Positions 26,820-35,230 of a DNA stretch of 55,064 bases are shown piece by piece. Where the stretch lies: contig JAKSAX010000374.1 of assembly GCA_022361395.1 (NCBI GenBank), positions 1 through 55,064 of the forward strand, in the 5' to 3' direction. The translations under genes and the position numbers were made by a program. Every line of letters begins with the position of its first letter. The first letter of the stretch is position 1. The notes below the pieces were generated by a model, which had not been told where the DNA came from, made no database searches, and saw nothing but the letters and a program-made list of their open reading frames with translations. This stretch comes from Desulfobacterales bacterium. Lineage in GTDB: Bacteria; Desulfobacterota; Desulfobacteria; Desulfobacterales; Desulfobacteraceae.

Positions 26820-29459
26820 TTATCCCTCACCGGGCGGCTGTTGAGAGCGGGTGAATAACCGGTTGATGCAGGACAGGTAGTCCATGTTTCCGCAGGGTTT
26901 AGACAGGTGGGCCAGACAGGGATCTTTCCGCCTGAGTTCTTCCACGGATTCCAAAAACTCCAGGTTTCCTGAGACAAAAACGATGGGAACGGATGTATCG
27001 GCCTGCCTGATATGCATATACACCCCCATCCCGTTAACCCGGCCCGGAAGTACATAATCCAGGCTGATAAGGTCATACTGGTTTTTATCAAACATTTCCA
27101 TTGCCGTCCGGCCGTCATATGCAATATCCACCTTGTGCCGGCAGGGATCCTGGGTCAGTATCCTGAACTGCACATCTGAGATGACCTTTTCATCTTCCAC
27201 GAGAAGGATTGATTTTCCGGTATGGGGCGATTCTGAGCCCAGTTCCGTTTTTTCACCCGGGGACAACTCCTTTTGAATGACAGGCAGGCTGACAACAACC
27301 CTTGTACCCGACCCTTCAACTGAATCCACTGTCACCTTTCCATTGTGCTGGCGGATATATTTTTTTACGTTGGCCATGCCGTATCCCGTGCCTTTTATTT
27401 GGTTTTCATAGGCACTGACCACATCTTTGCTTCCCTTTAACGTAAATGAGGGTTCATAGATGTTTTTCAGATGTTCCCGGGGAATCCCGCACCCGTTGTC
27501 TTCAATTTCAAAATTTATAAACCTGTCCCGGCAAAAGGTCCGGATCCTTATTTCGGGCCTCTCTTTTTTACTCAGGGCATGAACGGCGTTCTGGACCAGG
27601 TTGACCAGGGCATGCTGAACCATTGCCGGATCTGCGAGCAGATCCGCCATATCCGGGGCAAGGTCCGCCTTTACCGCAATCTTTTCCAGGTCTTTTCTCA
27701 TCAACTCCAGAACCAGGCCTATTTTTTCATTAATCTGGAAAAACTCCTGTTTGGGCTCCTGGGATTTTGCAAAGGCAACCAGGTTCTTTGTCAGGGTTTT
27801 TCCCCTCATGGACTGATCACGTATCATCTCCAGGCTTTTGTTTATGGCCTTATCCCGGCTGTCCAGCAGGGCAAGTTCGGAAATCCCCATGATAATACCA
27901 AGGATATTGTTAAAATCATGGGACATTTTTCCGGCCACCTGTCCCACCAGGGCAAGTTTTTTAGATTCAGCAGCCATGGAAAGGGCTTTTTCCCTTTGAA
28001 CCTGGGCCTGCCTGAGTTCCGTAATATCCTCTCCCACACAGATGATTTTTTCAAGGGTGCCGTCTGAAGCAAATACCGCATCAAAAGCGCCCCTGAAATG
28101 ATGTATCTCACTGTTTTTACCCCTGAGCCGGTAATCGACAAAGGCTTTTGACAATGTTCCTTTCCTTGCCTTGTTCAACGCCTCAAGCATCACCGGAGCA
28201 TCCTCTTTCACAAGCATTGTAAAGCTGGACCCGCCGACCAGTTCTTCCGGTGCATATCCAAGCCGCCGGTGGGAGGGGCTGGCAAAGATGTATTTGGGAG
28301 ATGAATCATGGATGGAAACAAGGGCACTGGTATATCCGGTGATGAGTTTGAACAGGGTCTCACTTTTTTTCAGTGCCTCTTCAACAAGTTTATGCTCGGT
28401 AATGTCACGCCCGACAGCAGTGACGGCAATGACATTTTTCTTATTGTCAAAAACGGCGGTCCCCACCCATGAAAACCACTTCAGGCCAAGTGTTGTCATT
28501 GCCCGTTGTTCTACCCTTACGCTGTGGGGCGGGTGGTAGAGGGCCCGTATGTTTTTCGATATCTCCTCCCGGTCCCCCTTATATACATGATCAGTAATTT
28601 TTTGACCTGTCAGCCGGCTGGCCGGTTTACCGAACATCCGGCAATAGGAGGGGCTTGCAAATTGAAACCTGCCATTGTTATCGAGCTTGATTACCAGGTC
28701 GGGCTGGTTTTCAATGAGCAGCCTGTACTTTCTTTCGGAAGCGCTCAATTCTTCAATAAGGCTGTCCCGGTCGTCAACGGTTTTTTCATACTCGGCAATG
28801 AGGTCCCTGGCAAAGAGCTTTAAAAATGAAACGTAAAACCGTTTGAAAAGACTCGGGACCTGCCAGTCAACCCTGATTTCGCAATGGTCGTCACCCCTGA
28901 GAATACATTTGACCTCAGTGACCCGGACTGAGCGGGCACCCGAGGCTTCGGCAATACCGTCATAAATTCCCAGGTTCCAGTTGCATACATCGCGGGTTAC
29001 CTTAACCCCCTTTCTGTAGTGGAGTTCAACGGTGACACTGGTATCGGTAAGGCTTGAGATTTTTACATCCTTGGTCCGGTTGAATTTCCGGTTTACCCTG
29101 GCTGCCTTTTTTGCAAGGGCCTTGGGGCCAAGGAGTTTTGCAAAGAAGAGATCGCTCTTTGAAAGCGTTTCCAGAACAGCGCCCTTTCCCGCTGTCTGTT
29201 CAGGGGCCGGGCCGGGTACCACCGTCTTAATCCTTGAAAGCAGGGAGAGGGAGAGCGTATTGGAAATCCAGTAAGACGGGTCGGTCAGGTGTTCGATGGT
29301 GACCGGTTCAAGGAGATCAGGCCTGTTTTTGTTGGGAATTTCATACCCCTCTGATCCGAGGGCATCTTCAACCAGTTTGACGGCTATTGCCTTGCCGAAC
29401 CGGTTTTCAATATATCCGAAAAGCCCTTTAAAATTAATACAGTTTATATCTTTTTCCAT
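26820..29459 (-). CDS. Hybrid sensor histidine kinase (V4R-like, PAS, PAS, HisKA, HATPase, REC)
   Basis: An 879-residue soluble kinase. The first ~200 residues resemble 4-vinyl-reductase/heme-NO-type small-ligand sensor domains, ending in a typical CILRGDDHCEIRVDW strand. Two PAS domains with PAC ends follow (about 245-365 and 370-490; GRDITEHK and GEDITELR). The phospho-accepting histidine is His514 in KMSHDFNNILG; the ATPase motifs are NLVQNAVHAL, DNGCGIP and GTGYGMANV. A C-terminal receiver domain has Asp801 in ISLDYVLPG. There is no membrane segment. The input ligand is unknown. It lies 210 bp from, and on the same strand as, the cheR gene. Confidence 0.88.
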   Translation of the reverse strand: MEKDINCINFKGLFGYIENRFGKAIAVKLVEDALGSEGYEIPNKNRPDLLEPVTIEHLTDPSYWISNTLSLSLLSRIKTVVPGPAPEQTAGKGAVLETLSKSDLFFAKLLGPKALAKKAARVNRKFNRTKDVKISSLTDTSVTVELHYRKGVKVTRDVCNWNLGIYDGIAEASGARSVRVTEVKCILRGDDHCEIRVDWQVPSLFKRFYVSFLKLFARDLIAEYEKTVDDRDSLIEELSASERKYRLLIENQPDLVIKLDNNGRFQFASPSYCRMFGKPASRLTGQKITDHVYKGDREEISKNIRALYHPPHSVRVEQRAMTTLGLKWFSWVGTAVFDNKKNVIAVTAVGRDITEHKLVEEALKKSETLFKLITGYTSALVSIHDSSPKYIFASPSHRRLGYAPEELVGGSSFTMLVKEDAPVMLEALNKARKGTLSKAFVDYRLRGKNSEIHHFRGAFDAVFASDGTLEKIICVGEDITELRQAQVQREKALSMAAESKKLALVGQVAGKMSHDFNNILGIIMGISELALLDSRDKAINKSLEMIRDQSMRGKTLTKNLVAFAKSQEPKQEFFQINEKIGLVLELMRKDLEKIAVKADLAPDMADLLADPAMVQHALVNLVQNAVHALSKKERPEIRIRTFCRDRFINFEIEDNGCGIPREHLKNIYEPSFTLKGSKDVVSAYENQIKGTGYGMANVKKYIRQHNGKVTVDSVEGSGTRVVVSLPVIQKELSPGEKTELGSESPHTGKSILLVEDEKVISDVQFRILTQDPCRHKVDIAYDGRTAMEMFDKNQYDLISLDYVLPGRVNGMGVYMHIRQADTSVPIVFVSGNLEFLESVEELRRKDPCLAHLSKPCGNMDYLSCINRLFTRSQQPPGEG

Positions 29460-29669
29460 GATTCCCAGTCTATCGGTATACAGGTATTCAGCAGGGATCT
29501 CCCCGGTGGATTAATACAATAAAAGTTGTAGTCCGGCCGCATGGCGATCAGACTACAATATCTTACGATCCAAAACAAATGAAATTATGGATTTTTCCGG
29601 GCCGCCCCGGGGAAATCAAAAACGGAGTGGATTAAAAGCCCAGGTTTCAGGCAGTCATTGCTTTTTTTC

Positions 29670-30467
29670 CTATTTAATGTATAAACTGGGTATCTTGGGA
29701 ATGGATTTAAACCGGTGGTTAAGATTCATCAGGCTCTCTGCATTGCCGATGGCAAAATAACCCTGGGGATTAATGCTCTGATAGAGTTTGTTAACCACCC
29801 GCTCGCTGGTGGGCATGTCAAAATAGATCATCACGTTCCTGCATGAAATTGCATCAAATTTGTCACTTAAAGGGGCATCGGTAATGAGGTTATACTGTTC
29901 AAACCGGACGTGATTTGCTATTTCCTTTTTGATCCGGACAAATCCTTTGTACTTACCGCTGCCCCGCTGGAAATAACGGTGGAGCAGTGGCACGGGAACG
30001 TTTTTAAGCTTATCGTTCCTGTATATCCCCCGGGTCGCCGTTTCAAGGACAGAGTGGGAGATGTCCGTGGCCAGGATGGAAAAGGGGAGGTTCCGGGCGG
30101 CCAGCTGAATGGCAATGGTATAGGGCTCGTCACCTGTGGAACAGGCCGCACACCAGATCTTGAAAGGCCGTTTCCCTGCATCGGGCTGGGAGGCCAGCTG
30201 ATTGACAATATAGGCGATGCTGCGGTTCTCCCGGAAAAAAAAAGAGTGGTTGGTGGTCACTGTGTCAATGAACTCAATGACCTCTTTTTCGTTGGCGTGC
30301 AGGTAGCTTAAGTATTCGGCAAATGATTTTTTAGTCACCCGCATCCGTTTGGCAATTTTTGATTTAAGCAACTCAAGTTTGCCCTCGTGAAGATTGATTC
30401 CGGATATGGCATAAACCATATCTTTTAATTCGTAAAATTGTTTTTTGGAAAGAACTATGGAATTCAT
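29670..30467 (-). CDS. cheR: CheR-type protein-glutamate methyltransferase
   Basis: A 265-residue CheR. The N-terminal helical domain is followed by the SAM-binding domain with KIWCAACSTGDEPYTIAIQL, SILATDIS, FDAISCRNVMIYFD and GYFAIGNAESL. It methylates glutamates on chemoreceptors using S-adenosylmethionine. The ATG at 30467 fits the usual family start; the frame stays open to a TTG at 30506. Neither has a clear ribosome site. No receptor or other che genes are adjacent, so the partner could be the nearby sensor kinase or a distant array. Confidence 0.88.
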   Translation of the reverse strand: MNSIVLSKKQFYELKDMVYAISGINLHEGKLELLKSKIAKRMRVTKKSFAEYLSYLHANEKEVIEFIDTVTTNHSFFFRENRSIAYIVNQLASQPDAGKRPFKIWCAACSTGDEPYTIAIQLAARNLPFSILATDISHSVLETATRGIYRNDKLKNVPVPLLHRYFQRGSGKYKGFVRIKKEIANHVRFEQYNLITDAPLSDKFDAISCRNVMIYFDMPTSERVVNKLYQSINPQGYFAIGNAESLMNLNHRFKSIPKIPSLYIK

Positions 30468-30521
30468 GGGGAAATAATAATATAAAGCCAAATTGAAAGT
30501 AAACAAAAAAAGGAGAAAATC

Positions 30522-30884
30522 ATAAGGCGGTCAGGCGCATTCATAGAAAGGCGGAAGTCCAAAGATCTCTGGGCCCGGATGTTTATTCTGGTCAATTATC
30601 TGGCCTGGGTAATTTTATTTATTACCCTGATTGTATTTCATAAGGCCCAGCCGGAGTTTGAGACCCTTTTTGACCGGTTTTACCAGCTGGATCTGAGAAC
30701 GGACTGGGACATGGACTTTGTCCGCTATCTGGTTTTTGTTGTGGCACTGGGATTGGCGGCCAGCGTGGCCGGACTGGGGCTCGGCCTGATCCGCGCCAGA
30801 CGGAAGACCGACCATAAGACCCCCATTATCGTTTTGGTTGGTCTATACGTATTTCTCTTTATTTTATCATGGTTTTTACTTTAA
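30522..30884 (+). CDS. Small membrane protein, three membrane segments, possible ATA or ATC start
   Basis: From the first ATG (30579) this is a 101-residue protein with three hydrophobic segments (about residues 3-19, 48-70 and 81-101) and a short basic loop RARRKTDHK. The frame is open upstream, and the added 19 residues are basic (RRSGAFIERRKSKDLWAR), as in many membrane-protein leaders. An AGGAG site at 30511-30515 lies six bases before an in-frame ATA (30522) and three before ATC (30519), while the ATG has no ribosome site. A rare start codon is therefore possible. I do not recognise the family. The exported-protein genes follow on the same strand. Confidence 0.6.
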   Translation: MRRSGAFIERRKSKDLWARMFILVNYLAWVILFITLIVFHKAQPEFETLFDRFYQLDLRTDWDMDFVRYLVFVVALGLAASVAGLGLGLIRARRKTDHKTPIIVLVGLYVFLFILSWFLL

Positions 30885-30961
30885 TTTTTGCCAATGATCA
30901 AGAATCGCTTACCGGCTGCCGATACTTGCGTTAGGGATTATAACTTCAAAAGGGTTGGACC

Positions 30962-31816
30962 ATGAAACGAATTCTAATTTTGATTATTGCAGGCATGCTG
31001 GCGGCATCCGTTTCCCAGGCCAGGGACTTTATCGTTGAGTTTGAGGAAGAAAACTATAAGGAAACGGATGTGGACTACTCCCGCACCCCCATGATCTATC
31101 ACTCCATCCAGGTACGATCCGACGCCGGCCCCAAGCTGCTTATCCTGACCGGCGAGGACCAGGCGTACAGGCGGTGGCTGAGGCAGTATATTGCCCAGGA
31201 CAAGAGCTTTATGGTCAAAGTCCCGGATAATGAAAACGATCTCTTCATTTCCTCCAAAGCCTTTGAGATTGATGTCACCCTGGTGCATCCGTTCAGCGGG
31301 GAAAAATGGGCCCCGGGCGAACTGGGGAAATCCAGGAAAAAGACGGCCAAATCAATGACAGGTGTCAGGATGCTCCACGGTGACCGCCATATCATGATCC
31401 TTGATACGAACACAAAGCGGAGCCGGCTGATTACCTCTGTTGTAAACCGGATGGGATACACTGCCATGGTATCCCACAACGGGGAACAGGCTTTGAATAC
31501 CTTTAAGAACCAGCCTGAAAAATTTAAACTGATCATTGCCAACCACCAGATGCCGGGAATGCCGGTGGAAGACTTTGTAAACAAACTGCTTAAAGTGGAT
31601 CACCAGATCCCCGTAATCGTCGAGACCGGCTATAACAATCCCGCAAATAAAAAGTACTATATTTCCAAGTTTTCAGGTGCCGGCAGTGTCACGGTGACAT
31701 CAGTTGCCTTGGACAATCTTCAGAACACCATAAAACAACTGGTCAAAACCGAGCCGGATAAGCCCATGAAATCCGGCCCGGCTGCCACAAATCCCCCCGG
31801 GAATGCAAATGGATAA
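30962..31816 (+). CDS. Exported protein with degenerate receiver-like C-terminal domain
   Basis: A 284-residue protein. Residues 1-20 form a signal peptide ending SVSQA, with cleavage expected before RDF. Residues 20-115 are an unrecognised domain. Residues about 143-262 follow the receiver fold: HIMILDTNTKRSRLITSVVNRMGY, then KLIIANHQMPGMPVEDFV, VIVETGY and a final helix. The phosphorylation site is changed: Asn194 replaces the Asp before QMPGM, only one acidic residue (Asp148) remains at the first site, and the final Lys is missing. It cannot be phosphorylated in the usual way and is apparently outside the cytoplasm. A Pro/Gly-rich tail ends the protein. It overlaps the next exported-protein gene. 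Confidence 0.75.
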   Translation: MKRILILIIAGMLAASVSQARDFIVEFEEENYKETDVDYSRTPMIYHSIQVRSDAGPKLLILTGEDQAYRRWLRQYIAQDKSFMVKVPDNENDLFISSKAFEIDVTLVHPFSGEKWAPGELGKSRKKTAKSMTGVRMLHGDRHIMILDTNTKRSRLITSVVNRMGYTAMVSHNGEQALNTFKNQPEKFKLIIANHQMPGMPVEDFVNKLLKVDHQIPVIVETGYNNPANKKYYISKFSGAGSVTVTSVALDNLQNTIKQLVKTEPDKPMKSGPAATNPPGNANG

Positions 31817-32240
31817 TATGCGGATAAAAATTTTTGCCGTTTTTGCGGTTTTCTGGTTAACACAGATTCCGGCCTTTGCGGTGGAAGAGGCGTATCACCG
31901 GTATGAGGCCGGGTTCAGAAACTTTTTAACCTGCGAACTGACCCGGACCGATGCAACGGATCATTTTAAGGGGAAAGCGTTTAAAATAACCATGATCAGT
32001 CTTCACGACATCCAGCAGGAATCCGGGATGAAGATTCTGACAGGCGCGGTACAATGCTTTGCCGGAGATGAGTACAAAACGCTTTATGCGGCAATCGGCG
32101 TGCAGCCGCTGGCTGACAAGGAAGTGGTCTCATACTATACGATCCGCAAAAAAGATTTCTCAATTCTTGCAACTGAACTGCTTCGGTTCCCGTATATGGA
32201 AAGGTGTCCCTGGTCCCAATACTGGATCAATCCCGATTGA
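31809..32240 (+). CDS. Small exported protein, function unknown
   Basis: A 143-residue protein with a signal peptide (MRIKIFAVFAVFWLTQ to IPAFA, cleavage before VEEAY). The mature part has three cysteines (FLTCELT, VQCFAGD, ERCPWSQYW) and mixed strand/helix character. I do not recognise it. ATG at 31809 was chosen because GGGA lies six bases upstream; ATGs at 31803 and 31818 are alternatives. It overlaps the preceding exported pseudo-receiver gene by 8 bp, which suggests the two are made together. Confidence 0.7.
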   Translation: MDNMRIKIFAVFAVFWLTQIPAFAVEEAYHRYEAGFRNFLTCELTRTDATDHFKGKAFKITMISLHDIQQESGMKILTGAVQCFAGDEYKTLYAAIGVQPLADKEVVSYYTIRKKDFSILATELLRFPYMERCPWSQYWINPD

Positions 32241-32274
32241 TGTGTCAGGGAAAACCTGGTCCTGTTTTACAAAT

Positions 32275-32323
32275 AAAAAAGGCCTGATCCGGATTCAGCT
32301 GAACTCCGGGCCAGGCCTTTTTG
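32275..32323. terminator. Bidirectional terminator between the exported-protein gene and ppdK
   Basis: AAAAAAGGCCTG and CAGGCCTTTTT pair, with an inner CCGG/CCGG stem (ATCCGGA, CTCCGGG). It serves the plus-strand gene ending at 32240 and the minus-strand ppdK ending at 32332. Confidence 0.88.
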
Positions 32324-32331
32324 CTTTACAA

Positions 32332-35043
32332 TTACGGATTCAGAATCGCTGCCTGGGCAGCGGCCAGCCGTGCGATGGGAACCCTGTAGGGAGAACAGGA
32401 TACATAGGTCAGGCCGGCTTTATGGCAGAAGACCACGGACTCGGGATCCCCGCCGTGCTCCCCGCAGATGCCGAGCTTGATATCCGGCCGGGTTTTACGG
32501 CCGCCCTCAACCGCTGTGGTGATCAGGCTGCCCACGGCCTCCTGGTCAAGGGTCTCAAAGGGGTCAGAGTTCAGGATGGCATTGTCAATGTAATCATTCA
32601 TGAATGAGCCGATATCATCCCTGGAAAACCCAAAAGTCATCTGGGTGAGGTCATTGGTGCCAAAGGAGAAAAACTGGGCATAGTCAGCCATTTTATCGGC
32701 AATCAGTGCGGCCCTGGGGATTTCTATCATGGTTCCGAACATATAGGGCAGGGAGTCCATCCCGTATTTGCCGAGGGCTGCCTCATAACACTCCGTTACG
32801 ATACCGCGGGTAAAGGCCAGTTCCTTCTCGTTACAGGTGACCGGTACCATGATTTCCGGCAGGGGATTTTTCCCGTCCCGGATCAGCTCTGCACTGGCCT
32901 CAAAAATAGCACGGATCTGCATCCGGGTGATTTCCGGATAGGTGATGCCCAGGCGGACCCCGCGGTGGCCTATCATGGGGTTGGACTCCATGAGCTGTTC
33001 ACTCCGTTTCACCACCTCCTCAAGGTCGATTCTCAGGGCATCGGCAATCTCCTGCTGGTTTTCACCGGACTGGGGCACAAATTCGTGGAGCGGCGGGTCC
33101 AGAAGCCGCATGGTTACCGGTTTTTGGTCCATAACGGCCAGGGTCTTTGATATTTCGTCCTTAACAAAGGGAAAGAGTTCGTCCAGGGCGGTTTGACGTT
33201 CATCCGCGGTTTTACTCAATATCATCTTTCTGAGCAGGAACAGGGGACGGTCCGAATCAGAGCCGTAGAACATGTGCTCGGTTCTGAAGAGCCCGATGCC
33301 TTCCGCCCCGAATTCCAGGGCAGTCCGGGCATCATCCGGTGTGTCCGCATTGGTTCTGACCTTCATGGACCTGTACTTATCTGCAATGGCCATGAATTTC
33401 TGGAATTTCGGGTTCTCCGAGGCATCTTTCATCTTGAGGCGGCCGTCGTACACCACGCCTTTGGTGCCGTTGAGGGTAAAATAATCCCCCTCTTTGAACA
33501 CCCGGGTGCCCACCCGGAGTTCCTTGGTCTCAAAGTTGATTTTCAGGGCGCCTGCACCGACGATACAGCATTTTCCCCAGCCGCGGGCCACCAGGGCTGC
33601 ATGGGAGGTCATTCCGCCCCGGGCTGTTAAGATAGCTGCTGCAGCGCGCATTCCCTCGATATCTTCCGGGTTGGTCTCCTCTCTGACCAGGATAACCTTT
33701 TTGTCTGCCTTGCCCCAGCGGACCGCATCTTCTGCCGTGAACACAATCTGGCCCCAGGCACCGCCGGGTCCTGCGGGCAGGCCTTCGGCAACTTTTACCG
33801 CAGCCTCTTCCTCTGCAGGGTCCACGATGGGGTGAAGCAGGTCGTCCAGGATCTTGGGATCAAGGCGGCAGATCATGGTTTTTTCATCGATCATTTTTTC
33901 ATCCAGCATGTCCATGGCCATGTTCAGGGCTGCTGTGGCGGTCCGTTTGCCTACCCGGCACTGGAGCATGTAAAGCCTGCCTTCCTGGATGGTAAACTCA
34001 ATATCCTGCATATCCTTGTAATGGGACTCCAGAAGGTTTCTGATATCAAAGAGCTGGGTGTAAAGTTCAGGCATGGCTTCCTCAAGGGATGCCAGGTGTT
34101 CGTTCTGCTTGTTTTTAGTATCCGTGTTCAGGGGATTGGGAGTCCGGATTCCCGCCACCACATCCTCACCCTGGGCATTAACCAGCCATTCACCGTAGAA
34201 TTTATTATCCCCGGTGGCAGGATCACGGGTAAAGGCCACACCTGTGGCCGAGGTCTCTCCCATGTTACCGAAAACCATGGCCTGGACGTTTACGGCCGTT
34301 CCCCAATTGTCGGGAATATGTTCAATACGCCGGTAGGAGACCGCCCGCTTGCCGTTCCAGCTTTTGAATACTGCGCCGATGGCCCCCATAAGCTGTTCCC
34401 CGGGATCATCAGGAAATTCCTTGCCCAGGTCTTCGCTGATTTTCTTCTTGAATCGTTTGCACAGGGTTTTCATATCCTCGGTGGAAATATCCGTATCATT
34501 TCCATAACCCTTGTCGTTTTTCAGGTTGTTCATCATCATTTCAAGGTTGAGCCGGATACCCATGCCATCCTTGGGAGTCACCTGCTCCGCCTTTTCCATG
34601 ACCACATCAGAGTACATCATGATCAGGCGGCGGTAGGCATCGTAGACAAACCACTCATTTCCGGTTTTTTTGATCAACCCGGGAATGGTGGCAGTACAAA
34701 GGCCGACGTTGAGAATGGTTTCCATCATGCCGGGCATGGAACTTCTGGCGCCGGAGCGGCAGGAGACCAGGAGAGGATTGTCAGGATCCCCGAACCCCAT
34801 ACCGGTCTGGGATTCTATACGGCCCATGGCGGCTAAGGTTTCCGTTTCCAGGCTATCGGGAAAACAGCCGTTAAGATCAAAGTAGTGGTTACAGCAATCC
34901 GTTGAAATGGTAAAGCCCGGAGGAACCGGGAGGCCAAGTCTGGCCATTTCCGCAAGATTGGCACCCTTGCCGCCCAGAAGATTTTTCTGTCCGGCATCCC
35001 CATCTGTTTTTTCTGGCCCGAATTCATATATGTACTTGGTCAT
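32332..35043 (-). CDS. ppdK: Pyruvate, phosphate dikinase
   Basis: A 903-residue PPDK interconverting pyruvate + ATP + Pi with PEP + AMP + PPi. The N-terminal ATP-grasp region has GGKGANLAEMARLGLPVPPGF and SCRSGARSSMPGMM. The swivelling phosphohistidine domain has His481 in GGMTSHAALVARGWGK. The C-terminal PEP-binding barrel has GLFRTEHMFYG, MIEIPRAALIAD, FFSFGTNDLTQM and GICGEHGGDP. The Thr in GGMTSH is the site used by the PPDK regulatory protein found at 25.9 kb. The ATG has a GAGGA site. In anaerobes this enzyme often supports gluconeogenesis from acetate or pyruvate. Confidence 0.97.
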   Translation of the reverse strand: MTKYIYEFGPEKTDGDAGQKNLLGGKGANLAEMARLGLPVPPGFTISTDCCNHYFDLNGCFPDSLETETLAAMGRIESQTGMGFGDPDNPLLVSCRSGARSSMPGMMETILNVGLCTATIPGLIKKTGNEWFVYDAYRRLIMMYSDVVMEKAEQVTPKDGMGIRLNLEMMMNNLKNDKGYGNDTDISTEDMKTLCKRFKKKISEDLGKEFPDDPGEQLMGAIGAVFKSWNGKRAVSYRRIEHIPDNWGTAVNVQAMVFGNMGETSATGVAFTRDPATGDNKFYGEWLVNAQGEDVVAGIRTPNPLNTDTKNKQNEHLASLEEAMPELYTQLFDIRNLLESHYKDMQDIEFTIQEGRLYMLQCRVGKRTATAALNMAMDMLDEKMIDEKTMICRLDPKILDDLLHPIVDPAEEEAAVKVAEGLPAGPGGAWGQIVFTAEDAVRWGKADKKVILVREETNPEDIEGMRAAAAILTARGGMTSHAALVARGWGKCCIVGAGALKINFETKELRVGTRVFKEGDYFTLNGTKGVVYDGRLKMKDASENPKFQKFMAIADKYRSMKVRTNADTPDDARTALEFGAEGIGLFRTEHMFYGSDSDRPLFLLRKMILSKTADERQTALDELFPFVKDEISKTLAVMDQKPVTMRLLDPPLHEFVPQSGENQQEIADALRIDLEEVVKRSEQLMESNPMIGHRGVRLGITYPEITRMQIRAIFEASAELIRDGKNPLPEIMVPVTCNEKELAFTRGIVTECYEAALGKYGMDSLPYMFGTMIEIPRAALIADKMADYAQFFSFGTNDLTQMTFGFSRDDIGSFMNDYIDNAILNSDPFETLDQEAVGSLITTAVEGGRKTRPDIKLGICGEHGGDPESVVFCHKAGLTYVSCSPYRVPIARLAAAQAAILNP

Positions 35044-35085
35044 TTTTTCCTCTAATTTAGTGTTTGGAAATTAATCAAAGAATAA

Positions 35086-35114
35086 CTATTAAAACCCATA
35101 AAAAATCAAGTCAA
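35086..35114 (-). promoter_or_regulatory. Probable ppdK promoter
   Basis: On the minus strand TTGACT (35109-35114) and TAATAG (35086-35091) are spaced by 17 bp, about 43 bp before the ppdK start codon. The -10 is only a partial match. Confidence 0.45.
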
Positions 35115-35230
35115 GTAAAATCTTGTATTTATTATTTAATCCCCCGGTGATATGATAACCAGTTCATTAACAACTTCCGGCGGAAAAGTGTTGCAGGGAA
35201 GTCAGATAAATGTAGGAAACGGACACGCAG

